Shown here: piece after piece, positions 52,549-61,195 of the stretch
Layout of the letters: every line of letters begins with the position of its first letter
Numbering within the stretch: the stretch's first letter is position 1
Assembly: GCF_022568815.1 (NCBI RefSeq)
Contig: NZ_JAKZHX010000006.1
Location: 124,001 to 188,000, forward strand
Origin: Undibacterium paludis
GTDB taxonomy: Bacteria; Pseudomonadota; Gammaproteobacteria; Burkholderiales; Burkholderiaceae_D
Length of the DNA: 64,000 nucleotides
Direction: 5' to 3'
Notes under the pieces: model-generated
The model's database searches: none
What the model was told of the DNA's origin: nothing
Seen by the model: only the letters and a program-made list of their open reading frames with translations
Made by a program: the position numbers and the translations under genes

Positions 52549-53649
52549 ATGAAAAAAACTTTCCGCCGCCTTCCTATGAAATTGCTGATGGCAACACTGG
52601 CTTTGGGTGCCTTTCAGGCGCACGCGGCAACATCCATGTCAGATGCTGATGTACTTAATGTGCTCAAGCAGCGTGTTGATACAGAAAAGAAAGGTGTTGG
52701 TATAGTCGTTGGTATTGTTGACGACAAAGGCAGTCGTGTAATCAGTTACGGCTACGCCAATCTGGCAGATCGTCGCCCTGTCGATGCCGACACCCTTTTT
52801 GAAATAGGTTCCATCACCAGCGTCTTTACCAGTATCACCATGATGGACATGGCAGAAAAAAGTGAAATCCGGTTGAAAGACCCATTGGCAAAGTATTTGC
52901 CTGCCAATGTCAATGTTCCTTATTCTGACGATAGAAAAATTACCCTGGCTGATTTGTCGGCACACCGCTCCGGCTTGCCAGCCTTGCCTGCCAATCTCAA
53001 GCAGACAGGTGCTGACAATCCCTATGCCGGTTTTACGGTCAACAATGCCTATGATTTTTTGTCCGCTTATCAGTTGAAATACGACGTCGGTAGTCGCTTT
53101 GAATACTCGAGTTTTGGTAATGGCCTGCTGGGCCAGGCCTTGAGTCAGCGTGCCGGCACAGACTATGACACCCTGGTCAAAAACCGCGTCACCACACCCT
53201 TGGGCATGACGGCAACCGGTGTCGCACTCAATGCAGACTTGGAAAAACGTATGGCGACAGGCTATAGCAGCAAGGCACAATTTGCTGCCACCCCGAGCTG
53301 GAACTTTACTTCATTTGAAGGCGCCGGTGGCTTGCGTTCGTCAGCCAATGACATGCTGAAATTTGTCGCCGCCAACATGGGACAGACCAACACATCACTC
53401 AAAGACACCATGCGCAAATTGCAGGAACCATTTGAGCCCGGCAACCGCCTCTTGCTGGCCTGGGGCAGTTACAACAATAAATTCGGCGGCTCCATCCTGG
53501 GCATCGAAGGCAAGACAGGCGGCTACAGCAGTTATATTGCATTCGACAAAAAAGCAGGAAAAGGTGTAGTGATATTATCGAATGCGGATGTCAGCGTCAG
53601 TGATATCGGCAACAAGATTATCAATGGCGAATTTCCGCTGACGCAATAA
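52549..53649 (+). CDS. Beta-lactamase-fold (serine hydrolase class C-like) protein with altered motifs
   Basis: A 366-residue exported protein of the AmpC/penicillin-binding-protein-like serine hydrolase family. The signal peptide is about 1-26 (ends AHAATS). The SxxK position reads S88-I-T-S91, so the catalytic Lys is replaced by Ser. The YxN position reads Y186-S-S188, with Ser for Asn. The KTG triad (K322-T-G324) and surrounding GGYSSYI remain. Loss of the general-base Lys would impair beta-lactamase activity. The protein may be a pseudo-enzyme, bind a different substrate or use another base. ATG 52549 is chosen to start the signal peptide. Confidence 0.82.
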   Translation: MKKTFRRLPMKLLMATLALGAFQAHAATSMSDADVLNVLKQRVDTEKKGVGIVVGIVDDKGSRVISYGYANLADRRPVDADTLFEIGSITSVFTSITMMDMAEKSEIRLKDPLAKYLPANVNVPYSDDRKITLADLSAHRSGLPALPANLKQTGADNPYAGFTVNNAYDFLSAYQLKYDVGSRFEYSSFGNGLLGQALSQRAGTDYDTLVKNRVTTPLGMTATGVALNADLEKRMATGYSSKAQFAATPSWNFTSFEGAGGLRSSANDMLKFVAANMGQTNTSLKDTMRKLQEPFEPGNRLLLAWGSYNNKFGGSILGIEGKTGGYSSYIAFDKKAGKGVVILSNADVSVSDIGNKIINGEFPLTQ

Positions 53650-53979
53650 ATTTGTGGCGGCAGACTGACATAGCAGCCGTCAACTGAAGGCAAGGGTTAA
53701 GTATTCAGAATCAGGAATGATAGCGAATATTTTATCCTTCCCTTGTAATTTGTCGTGGTAGGCAAACCGTATTAAAAGTAGCGCAGGTTCTATGCTAAAT
53801 ATTTTGTAACATGCCGTTTCTTCTTGAAAGTCGAAGCTATACAGAGGTGTCACTCATCATTTGATATGTATCAAATGCACTGTGTGCTGATCTTGTGGCA
53901 CTTGATTCGGTGTTCTACTTTGAGAATACGAGAAGCATTTATCTTCGATGTGAATCAGTCATTTCAAAAGGAGAAGTAA
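53650..53979. other. 330-bp intergenic region before the heat-shock gene
   Basis: No gene is visible. CTTGAAA (53825-53831) resembles a sigma-32 -35 box, but I find no convincing CCCCAT-type -10 at the right distance. The sequence close to the start (AAAGGAGAAG) is the ribosome-binding site. Confidence 0.4.
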
Positions 53980-54411
53980 ATGGGTGCCTTAAGCAATCGC
54001 AGTAATTTCTTTGACGATTTTTTTCGCGATATTAATTCAGGATTTTTTATCAAACCCCTGCATGGCGATCCTTTGCCCAGCCCCGCGCAGATCAAGCTTG
54101 ATCTGAAAGAAACCGATCAGGCTTATACGGTGCATGCTGAAGTGCCTGGTGTCGCCAAAGACGATATCCACGTTACCCTGGATGGTAATGTCGTCACCTT
54201 GCGCGCAGAAATAAAACAGGAAGATAAAACGGGCGGTGATCAAAAAGTCTTGCGCAGTGAACGCTATTTTGGAGAAGTGTCGCGCAGCTTCCAATTACCC
54301 CTGGAAATAGAGGCGAGTGAGGCGAGCGCCAAATATGACAACGGCGTATTGAATCTGACCTTACCCAAAAAGCGCACAAGCAATGGCGTGCAGAAATTAA
54401 AAATAGACTGA
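53980..54411 (+). CDS. Small heat-shock protein (Hsp20/alpha-crystallin)
   Basis: A 143-residue Hsp20-type chaperone that prevents aggregation of unfolded proteins. A short N-terminus rich in Phe and Asp (NRSNFFDDFFRDINSGFF) is followed by the alpha-crystallin domain (about 40-132). There, YTVHAEVPGVAKDDIHVTLDGNVVTLRAE and SERYFGEVSRSFQLP are conserved, and GVLNLTLPK is the final strand. A basic C-terminal tail ends KLKID. The AAGGAG site is strong. The gene stands alone and is followed by a long perfect hairpin. Confidence 0.93.
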   Translation: MGALSNRSNFFDDFFRDINSGFFIKPLHGDPLPSPAQIKLDLKETDQAYTVHAEVPGVAKDDIHVTLDGNVVTLRAEIKQEDKTGGDQKVLRSERYFGEVSRSFQLPLEIEASEASAKYDNGVLNLTLPKKRTSNGVQKLKID

Positions 54412-54445
54412 ATCAGTCACGCCATATCGTCAACATTGGAAGAGA

Positions 54446-54477
54446 CCAGAACAGCATGGCTTGCCATGCTGTTCTGG
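54446..54477. other. 15-bp perfect hairpin after hsp20
   Basis: CCAGAACAGCATGGC (54446-54460) and GCCATGCTGTTCTGG (54463-54477) are exact complements around TT. It begins 34 bp after the hsp20 stop. There is no U-tract, so it may be an mRNA 3' stabiliser, a Rho-independent variant or an RNase III site. Confidence 0.6.
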
Positions 54478-54580
54478 GATGTAATTATCGAACTGTCGTC
54501 ATGTTTTTTACGGCAGAAAATGCCGTTACGTAAGGTTTCAAGCAGGTGACAATTATTTCTATCTCTGACATTGGCCAACA

Positions 54581-54604
54581 TGAGGAAGGTGTTTTCCTTC
54601 CTCA
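54581..54604. other. 9-bp hairpin downstream of glnS
   Basis: TGAGGAAGG (54581-54589) pairs with CCTTCCTCA (54596-54604) around a 6-nt loop, 12 bp past the glnS stop. On the minus strand the T-run precedes the stem, so intrinsic termination would be weak. Confidence 0.5.
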
Positions 54605-54615
54605 AAAATAGTTGT

Positions 54616-56346
54616 TTATTTCCCCCACGAGTCCTTCAACGTCGTCACCCGGTTAAACACCGGCTTGCCTATCACTGAATCCACGCGATCCGCCACAAAG
54701 TAACCGTGCCGTTCAAACTGCAGACGTGTATCCGGTGTGACTACGGCCATGCCTGGTTCGACGTAGGCGCGTACTACCTCCAGTGCATTCGGGTTCAGCA
54801 GAGCCATGAAGTCTTTGCCGCCGGCATCGGGGTTGGCGTCGGTGAACAGGCGGTCGTAGAGGCGGACTTCGACTTCCAGGGCGTCGGCGGCGTTGACCCA
54901 GTGGATATTGCCTTTGACTTTGTAGTTGGCGCTGCCTTCTGTGCCGGATTTGCTGTCGGCAAAGTAGTTGCAATGGACGGCGATGACGTTGCCGTTTTCA
55001 TCCTTGTCGCAGCCTGTGCATTCGACCACATAGCCATAACGCAGGCGTACCTTGTTGCCAGGGAAGAGGCGGAAGTAGCCTTTGACAGGTTCTTCCATGA
55101 AGTCTTCCTGTTCTATCCACAGTTCTTTGCCTATGGTGAATTCGCGGTTGCCGAGCTCTGGATGATGTGGATGGATAGGCGCCGTGCAGGCGATATTTTC
55201 GCCAGCGGGGAAGTTGTCGATGATGAGCTTCAGCGGGCGCAGTACAGCAGTGGCGCGTGGCGCTTTGGGGTCGAGGTCTTCGCGCAGGCAGCCTTCCAGT
55301 GTGCTGTAATCGATCCAGCCGTCAGAACGGGTCACGCCTATGCGTTCGCAGAACAGTTGCAGGGATTCTGGCGTATAGCCACGGCGGCGTATGCCGACGA
55401 TGGTAGGCATGCGCGGATCGTCCCAGCCATTGACGATGTTTTGCTCTACCAGTTGGCGCAGCTTGCGTTTGCTGGTGACGACATAGGTCAGGTTCAGGCG
55501 GGCGAATTCATATTGCTGCGGCACCGGCTTGGTGAAGAAGCCGCCTTCGGCAGCGCGTTCTATGATCCAGTCGTAGAAAGGGCGGTGGTCCTGGAATTCC
55601 AGTGTGCAGATGGAATGGGTGATGTTTTCTATCGCATCTGACAGTGGGTGCGTGTAGTCATACATTGGGTAGATGCACCAGTCGTCACCCGTGCGGTGAT
55701 GGTGGGCATGGCGTATGCGATAGATGGCCGGGTCGCGCATATTCATGTTGGGCGAGGCCATGTCTATCTTGGCGCGCAGGATGTGTTCACCATCCTTGAA
55801 TTCGCCAGCTTTCATGCGGCGTAGCAGGTCCAGTGATTCTGCCGCGGGGCGATCGCGGAAAGGTGAATTTACACCCGGTTTGGAAAAATCACCGCGGTTG
55901 GCGGCCATGTCAGCAGCGCTTTGGCTGTCGACATACGCATGGCCTGCACCGATCAGGTATTCAGCGATTTGATACAGACGGTCAAAATAATCACTGGCAT
56001 AGTGCAGGTGTTCCACGCCCTGGTTGTTCCAGTCAAAACCCAGCCATTTGACGCTGTCCATGATGGTGTCGACATATTCCTGGTCTTCTTTCTCAGGATT
56101 GGTGTCGTCAAAACGCAAGTGGCAACGACCGGCATAATCGCGTGCCAGGCCAAAGTTCAGGCAGATGGATTTGGCGTGACCGATGTGCAGGTAACCGTTG
56201 GGCTCAGGCGGGAAACGGGTGATGACACTGGGCATGCCATCGCGTGCGTACTTGCCCGCTGCCTGGTCATTGTCGATGATGCTGCGCAAGAAATTGGATA
56301 CAGGTGCTGCTTCAGGCGTGGCTTTATTTTTAATATCGTTGCTCAT
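54616..56346 (-). CDS. glnS: Glutaminyl-tRNA synthetase
   Basis: A 576-residue class I aminoacyl-tRNA synthetase that attaches glutamine to tRNA-Gln. The HIGH motif is H54-I-G-H57 in PPEPNGYLHIGHAKS. The KMSKR-equivalent is in LTYVVTSKRKLRQLV near residue 290. Gln-specific elements include the WGGxR-type RGDDWCIYPMYDYTHPLSDAIE block. The C-terminal anticodon-binding beta-barrels are complete. A related glutamyl-tRNA synthetase is excluded by the Gln-type YDYTHPLSD motif and length. No partner genes; transcription is from its own promoter. Confidence 0.97.
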   Translation of the reverse strand: MSNDIKNKATPEAAPVSNFLRSIIDNDQAAGKYARDGMPSVITRFPPEPNGYLHIGHAKSICLNFGLARDYAGRCHLRFDDTNPEKEDQEYVDTIMDSVKWLGFDWNNQGVEHLHYASDYFDRLYQIAEYLIGAGHAYVDSQSAADMAANRGDFSKPGVNSPFRDRPAAESLDLLRRMKAGEFKDGEHILRAKIDMASPNMNMRDPAIYRIRHAHHHRTGDDWCIYPMYDYTHPLSDAIENITHSICTLEFQDHRPFYDWIIERAAEGGFFTKPVPQQYEFARLNLTYVVTSKRKLRQLVEQNIVNGWDDPRMPTIVGIRRRGYTPESLQLFCERIGVTRSDGWIDYSTLEGCLREDLDPKAPRATAVLRPLKLIIDNFPAGENIACTAPIHPHHPELGNREFTIGKELWIEQEDFMEEPVKGYFRLFPGNKVRLRYGYVVECTGCDKDENGNVIAVHCNYFADSKSGTEGSANYKVKGNIHWVNAADALEVEVRLYDRLFTDANPDAGGKDFMALLNPNALEVVRAYVEPGMAVVTPDTRLQFERHGYFVADRVDSVIGKPVFNRVTTLKDSWGK

Positions 56347-56525
56347 AATAAGAATAATTCGATGATTTTTTTGTCAGATCAATAAGTCGATGGATGACAG
56401 ACATTTTACCGTAGCGCAGCATGGAAGGCGCTACTGTTTGGCAAACTGCTCACCCGAGAATGGGCCAATTGCCTTGTATCAGAGCGAAAATACAGGATAA
56501 ATGGCTTTATTGGCAATGATCTTTG

Positions 56526-57860
56526 CTACATTTCACTCGATTCCACCCGGTTGCGCCCGCATTTCTTGGCGTGGTAGAGGGCATTATCGGCCCTCTTCAT
56601 CATCTCGTTGACATTGTCGGGATGATAATAGGCAGTGACGCCAAAGCTGGCGGTTTTTCTGCCGACAATCTGGATTTCATGGTTGGCAATCGCGCAGCGC
56701 AGTTTTTCTGCAATGGCGATGGCGGCATGGATGGCAGTCTCGCGGAAGATGACCAGGAATTCTTCACCGCCCCAGCGGCCGACTGCATCCATGCTGCGTA
56801 CATGTTCTTGCAGGATGTTGGCGATGGTGACCAGTACCTGGTCGCCAATCTGGTGGCCATAAGAGTCATTGACCTGTTTGAACAGATCGATGTCAATGAT
56901 GGCGATGGCAAAGTTGGCGCCATAACGCTGGCTGCGCTGGTGTTCTTCGTCAAGTATCTGTTCCAGCTTCAGTCTGTTATACAGACCGGTCAGGCGATCT
57001 GTGCTGGACAGCAATTCCAGGTCCTGGTTGCGTAATTCCAGTTCTCGCGTACGGGCAATGACCAGGTTTTCGAGATTGGCATTGATTTCCATCATGGATT
57101 TGTGGCTGCTTTCAAGCTTCTCCGCCATCTGATTGAAACCGGCTTCCAGTTCCTGCATTTCACCGCCCGAATCAGCGGGGACGCGCGTGGCAAATTCACC
57201 TTTTTCCATGTGATGCACACCGTCTAGCAGGCGTGACAATGGCCTGGTCAGGTCGCGGCTCATGCGCATGGCCAGTACGGATGCACAGGCAGTGCCAAAC
57301 AAGCCGATGACGATGCTGATGGCGACAAAGATATTCTTGCTCTGATGGCTGGCGTGGGTGCTCAGTTCTACATAAACGCGCCCCAACAGTTTTTGCCTGC
57401 TGCTTTCGCCTGCATCACTGTCGATATTGCCAAAGATGTCAAAGGCATCACTTTCGGCCTTGCCCTGATAGATGGGGGCGGCAAAAATCAGCGATTCGTG
57501 TTCACCATTAAGGATGCTGCCGCTGTCAGCCGCCCGGGTGTGTTCTGCCCCCATCTTGCTTGGTTTGCCGCTGACGGCCAGCACTTTGTTGTCGGCATCG
57601 GTGATGACAACAGCCTTGGCATCATCTTCTTTCATGACTGACTGGGTCAGTGCCTGCAAGACTTCACGGTTGCCCGAGAATGCACCATATTCGCTGGCCG
57701 GGGCCAGCTGCCGGGTGATGACAGTGCCGCGTGCCTTGATGGCGCCATCAATTTCAGTCGTGCCGACAATCACCACCAGCACCACCAGCAGGGCAGAAAT
57801 GATCCAGACAGGCGCCAGGGCAATAAACAGTATGCGATGAGCGAGGGGCCAGTTTTTCAT
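56526..57860 (-). CDS. HAMP-containing diguanylate cyclase with periplasmic sensor
   Basis: A 444-residue inner-membrane protein. TM1 is about 10-32, a periplasmic CHASE-type sensor domain spans about 35-170, and TM2 is about 177-198. A HAMP domain (about 199-252), coiled coil and GGDEF domain (about 280-444) follow. The active site is GGEEF (364-368), and R355xxD358 forms the inhibitory I-site five residues upstream, so product feedback is likely. It makes c-di-GMP. It is the third gene of an operon with a TonB-dependent receptor and a binding protein, overlapping the latter by 4 nt. Confidence 0.93.
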   Translation of the reverse strand: MKNWPLAHRILFIALAPVWIISALLVVLVVIVGTTEIDGAIKARGTVITRQLAPASEYGAFSGNREVLQALTQSVMKEDDAKAVVITDADNKVLAVSGKPSKMGAEHTRAADSGSILNGEHESLIFAAPIYQGKAESDAFDIFGNIDSDAGESSRQKLLGRVYVELSTHASHQSKNIFVAISIVIGLFGTACASVLAMRMSRDLTRPLSRLLDGVHHMEKGEFATRVPADSGGEMQELEAGFNQMAEKLESSHKSMMEINANLENLVIARTRELELRNQDLELLSSTDRLTGLYNRLKLEQILDEEHQRSQRYGANFAIAIIDIDLFKQVNDSYGHQIGDQVLVTIANILQEHVRSMDAVGRWGGEEFLVIFRETAIHAAIAIAEKLRCAIANHEIQIVGRKTASFGVTAYYHPDNVNEMMKRADNALYHAKKCGRNRVESSEM

Positions 57861-58840
57861 TGGGCACGCTCCGCAGAGGATTTTAGTTTTCGCATCAATG
57901 TGCTTTCGTCTTCCATGTCCAGGCTGAGCGAGCGGCTGACCTGGGTGTTGACGCTGACGCTGAAATAGCGCGGGTATTGGGGCAAGGGCAGGTTGGCATG
58001 AGCAGGCAAACCTTGTATGACTTCAGAAACCTGTAGTGCGATTTGCGCAGGTGAGCTATAGACAGCTGCCAGGGCGCCCGCCTTGACATAGGCGGCTGAA
58101 AAACCGAACAGCGGTACTTTCTGGCGATAGCTGCTCAGTAAAATACTCGGCATGTTGTTGCGGTTGTAGATCGTCGCATCGGGCATGGCAAGCAAGACCT
58201 CGCTGTTGCCGAGCAGGCGGCGCAAGGCAGGCAGTAGTTCTGAATCATCGGTCACGGTTTCAACATTGATCTGCATATCGAATTCTTTGGCTGCTGCCTG
58301 TACACCTACAGTCATTTCGCTGCCATCCTTGCTCATCAATAAACCTATGCGATTGCGACCGGGCAGGGCGTAGCGTATCAGGGCCAGTTGCCGGTTCCAG
58401 GGCTGGTCAAAATAAATGCTGGAAAAACGGTGTGGGTCCTGATGGCGGCCATATTGTCTGGCTGTTTTATGGAAACTGTCGCGTGGCACCATGACATTTA
58501 ATACTGACATGGCAGGTGGTTTTTGCGCCATGCTGTTCATTGCCGGTGTGCCAACGGCAACCAGCACATGGTTGGCGGCATTGCGCGGCAAGTCTTCCGG
58601 CTTTAAGGAAGGCAGGTAAATTGTCTTGATCGTATATTTATTGCTGTTTGCCAGCAGGCTGTTTAACTGGCTGGCAAATTCATTGTAGGCAGGGCCATCT
58701 TCGCTGATCAACAGGGTGATATTGTCAACCGCAAAACAGGCCGGCGAGACAATCAAACCAAACAGGGCCAGTAGCATCAGGACGGGTGAGAGCAGGGCTT
58801 GAAAGCGACACGGATGGTGACTGCGTATCCCCGCACACAT
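57857..58840 (-). CDS. ABC-type periplasmic binding protein (TrpX-like) of a signalling operon
   Basis: A 327-residue exported protein with a signal peptide of about 36 residues (ends CFAVD) and a type I periplasmic binding fold. The layout is as in the COG2984/TrpX family, with LVAVGTPAMNSMA and VPLFGFSAAYVKAGALAAVYSSPAQIALQ. No ABC permease or ATPase is nearby. Between a TonB-dependent receptor and a diguanylate cyclase it probably presents a ligand to the cyclase sensor domain, as in other such operons. The ATG at 58840 lies 8 bp after the receptor stop and its TGA overlaps the cyclase start. Confidence 0.82.
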   Translation of the reverse strand: MCAGIRSHHPCRFQALLSPVLMLLALFGLIVSPACFAVDNITLLISEDGPAYNEFASQLNSLLANSNKYTIKTIYLPSLKPEDLPRNAANHVLVAVGTPAMNSMAQKPPAMSVLNVMVPRDSFHKTARQYGRHQDPHRFSSIYFDQPWNRQLALIRYALPGRNRIGLLMSKDGSEMTVGVQAAAKEFDMQINVETVTDDSELLPALRRLLGNSEVLLAMPDATIYNRNNMPSILLSSYRQKVPLFGFSAAYVKAGALAAVYSSPAQIALQVSEVIQGLPAHANLPLPQYPRYFSVSVNTQVSRSLSLDMEDESTLMRKLKSSAERAQ

Positions 58841-58848
58841 AATAGGCT

Positions 58849-60867
58849 TTAGATATCCAGTTTGAAATTGAGCCTGACAGCCCGGCCCGGCAGCTCATTG
58901 TCGTGCCTGTATTCAAAATAGCGCGCGTCAGCGAGGTTTTGTGCAATCAATGCACATTCGGCCTGCTTGCCGCCGATCTTGAACTGGTAACTGAGTCTGC
59001 CATCAAAGCGGCGGTTGCCATCGATGAAATAACCGCGGTTTTCGCGCGGGTTATAGTCAGTGGCGTTGAACTTGGTTTTTGCAACCTGATAGGCGACCAG
59101 GCTGCCGCTCCATTGATCATTGATACGATGGCTCAGCATCAGGCTGTGGCTGTATTTGGGTAAAGAATCACTATAGATGACGCCATTGACATTATCGCTT
59201 TTGACGCCGCCGCCAGACAGGCCATAGATAACCCTGGTCTGGTCAGACAATTGTGCTTTCAGTTGCAACTCATAACCGCGCATGACAGCGGTGCCGGCAT
59301 TGAGGTTGCCGCCGGCGGCAGAACGCTTGTTCCTGACGTCAATCAACTGGCTGTAATCATCGTAAAAAAGGCGGAAATCCAGATCGAGACGACCGTATTT
59401 TCCAATATAGCCCAGTTCTGTCGACTTGACGCGCTCGGTCTGCATTTCTGGCAGGGACGGATAAAAATCGCTGCCGCGCCAGTAACTGTCATAGATTTTT
59501 TCATAGACAGAAGGCGAGCGTGTAGCCCGTGAGTGGCTAAGACGCAGTGTGTGCCCAGGCTGCACATGCCAGTTGATGGCAAACCTTGGGGTGGTGTCGG
59601 TGCCGGTATAGGTATTGTTTTCTATCATGCCGCCGACATTGAAAACCAGGTCAGGGCGGGCACGCCATTCCAGATTGCCAAAAAAGCGCCGCAGATGATA
59701 GGGGAAATCACCAAACAGATACTGGTTGTCACCTACCCCCAGGTAATACGGTGCATACGTCTGGTCGTAGCGTATGCTGCCACCCCAGACCAGACGGGCA
59801 TTCTTGAATGGCGAAAAAGTATGCTGTACTTCCAGGTCATAGCGCCGCAAGATGGCGTCGCCATTGCTGATGCCATCAGAGTCCCTGAGGCTGGCGTACA
59901 CGCGCTCCACCGTATGAAAGGCCTGTACTGACAGTTCACCGCCGGCTTCCAGGGCGCGGCGCCAGTGCAGCATTTCAAAATGGTTTTGTGCATTGCGGCT
60001 GATGGCGGACACATTATTGTACTCGCCCACTTCACGCGGGCCACCGTTATAGCCAAACTGGAACTCCATGGTATCGGCAGAGTTGAGCTGATAATCTGCC
60101 CGCAGGCTCAGGTTCTGTATGGTCTTGTTATCGTATTTGTTGAGTGTCCAGAAGGTGAATGCCGAGGTGGCGTTTTTGATGCGACTGTCTTCACCCGTAT
60201 CATCGCGCAGGCTGGCTGTCAGCCTGTAGTTCAGGTCACCCTGTTTGCCGCCATAGCGGTAAACAGCTTCTTTGCGGCCCTTGCCCAAGGCAAAAGAAAG
60301 GGTTTGTCCCTGGGTTTCTGCCGGGTGGCGGGTAATGATATTGATGACGCCTGAATACGAATTTGCACCATAACTGGCAGAATCAGGGCCGCGTATGACT
60401 TCTATGCGTTCTATGTCATCAAGCACGATGGGCAGGTCGCTCCAGTTGACACCGCCAAACAGGCTGGCATACACCGATCTGCCATCAATCAGGACTTGCA
60501 TGCGGTCTGACATGGTGGTGGTAACCATGCCATGATAGGCAACGGTGCTGTCAGCAGAAAAATACGGGTCGGCATGATAGGCCACATACATGCCCGGCAC
60601 CAGGCGGAAGATCTCGGACAGGTCCCAGGCGCCGGAATCCCTGATCATCTGGCGGTCGATGATAGTGACGGCAACCGGTGCCTCATTGACCGGTTGCGAC
60701 AGGCGCGAGGCAGACAGGACCACGGGCATGTCATCGAGGAAGATGGACTCGCCTTCAGGCACAGGTGCAGACCATGCCATTTTGCTAGCAAAGGGGGCAA
60801 GATTGCACCCAAGTAATACTCCTGATGCAATCAATGTTCTGACGAGTTTGTGCTTTTTTGGTAGCAA
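58849..60867 (-). CDS. TonB-dependent outer-membrane receptor
   Basis: A 672-residue outer-membrane transporter/receptor. A signal peptide of about 33 residues (ends AWSAP) precedes the plug domain (about 60-175): VAVTIIDRQMIRDSGAWDLSEIFRLVPGM and DIERIEVIRGPDSASYGANSYSGVINIITR. A 22-strand barrel closes with GRAVRLNFKLDI. The start is TTG 60867, supported by GGAG at 6-nt spacing and no alternative codon. There is no N-terminal secretin-like (STN) signalling domain. Its companion genes suggest it imports or senses a ligand for c-di-GMP signalling. Confidence 0.92.
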   Translation of the reverse strand: MLPKKHKLVRTLIASGVLLGCNLAPFASKMAWSAPVPEGESIFLDDMPVVLSASRLSQPVNEAPVAVTIIDRQMIRDSGAWDLSEIFRLVPGMYVAYHADPYFSADSTVAYHGMVTTTMSDRMQVLIDGRSVYASLFGGVNWSDLPIVLDDIERIEVIRGPDSASYGANSYSGVINIITRHPAETQGQTLSFALGKGRKEAVYRYGGKQGDLNYRLTASLRDDTGEDSRIKNATSAFTFWTLNKYDNKTIQNLSLRADYQLNSADTMEFQFGYNGGPREVGEYNNVSAISRNAQNHFEMLHWRRALEAGGELSVQAFHTVERVYASLRDSDGISNGDAILRRYDLEVQHTFSPFKNARLVWGGSIRYDQTYAPYYLGVGDNQYLFGDFPYHLRRFFGNLEWRARPDLVFNVGGMIENNTYTGTDTTPRFAINWHVQPGHTLRLSHSRATRSPSVYEKIYDSYWRGSDFYPSLPEMQTERVKSTELGYIGKYGRLDLDFRLFYDDYSQLIDVRNKRSAAGGNLNAGTAVMRGYELQLKAQLSDQTRVIYGLSGGGVKSDNVNGVIYSDSLPKYSHSLMLSHRINDQWSGSLVAYQVAKTKFNATDYNPRENRGYFIDGNRRFDGRLSYQFKIGGKQAECALIAQNLADARYFEYRHDNELPGRAVRLNFKLDI

Positions 60868-61195
60868 ATTTGACTCCGGCAGCTAAATCCGTTGATTTAA
60901 AGTAACGAAGCAGAACCATGAATCTAGTTTAAATGCAAAGCCATGCAAAAGAGCAAGTTTTTACCCACACTTATTCGTTCAGGATAAATGATTGTTGTTT
61001 CCAGGCGATGAAACGGATTTGTTGTCTTGTCAAACCTATGGGTATTGATAGTGTTGTTGTTAATAATTTATTGTTTTATACATTTGTCCAGATAGTTGGC
61101 TGGTGTATGCCCTGGAAATGAGGGGCAAATGGGAATGAGGGTGTCAGACAGTCCTAAAACTACAGATTCTTGCACTCAACCTGTAAAATAGCGGG
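60868..61195. other. Intergenic region before dnaE
   Basis: No gene is seen. It contains the leader of the TonB-receptor gene, an A+T-rich tract (61030-61085) and the third copy of the 12-mer TGTCCAGATAGT (61085-61096). The dnaE promoter cannot be fixed by eye. Confidence 0.5.

Noticed and set aside
54706..55641. 311-codon plus-strand frame over glnS
   Set aside because: Antisense shadow of the glnS coding frame with no motif.
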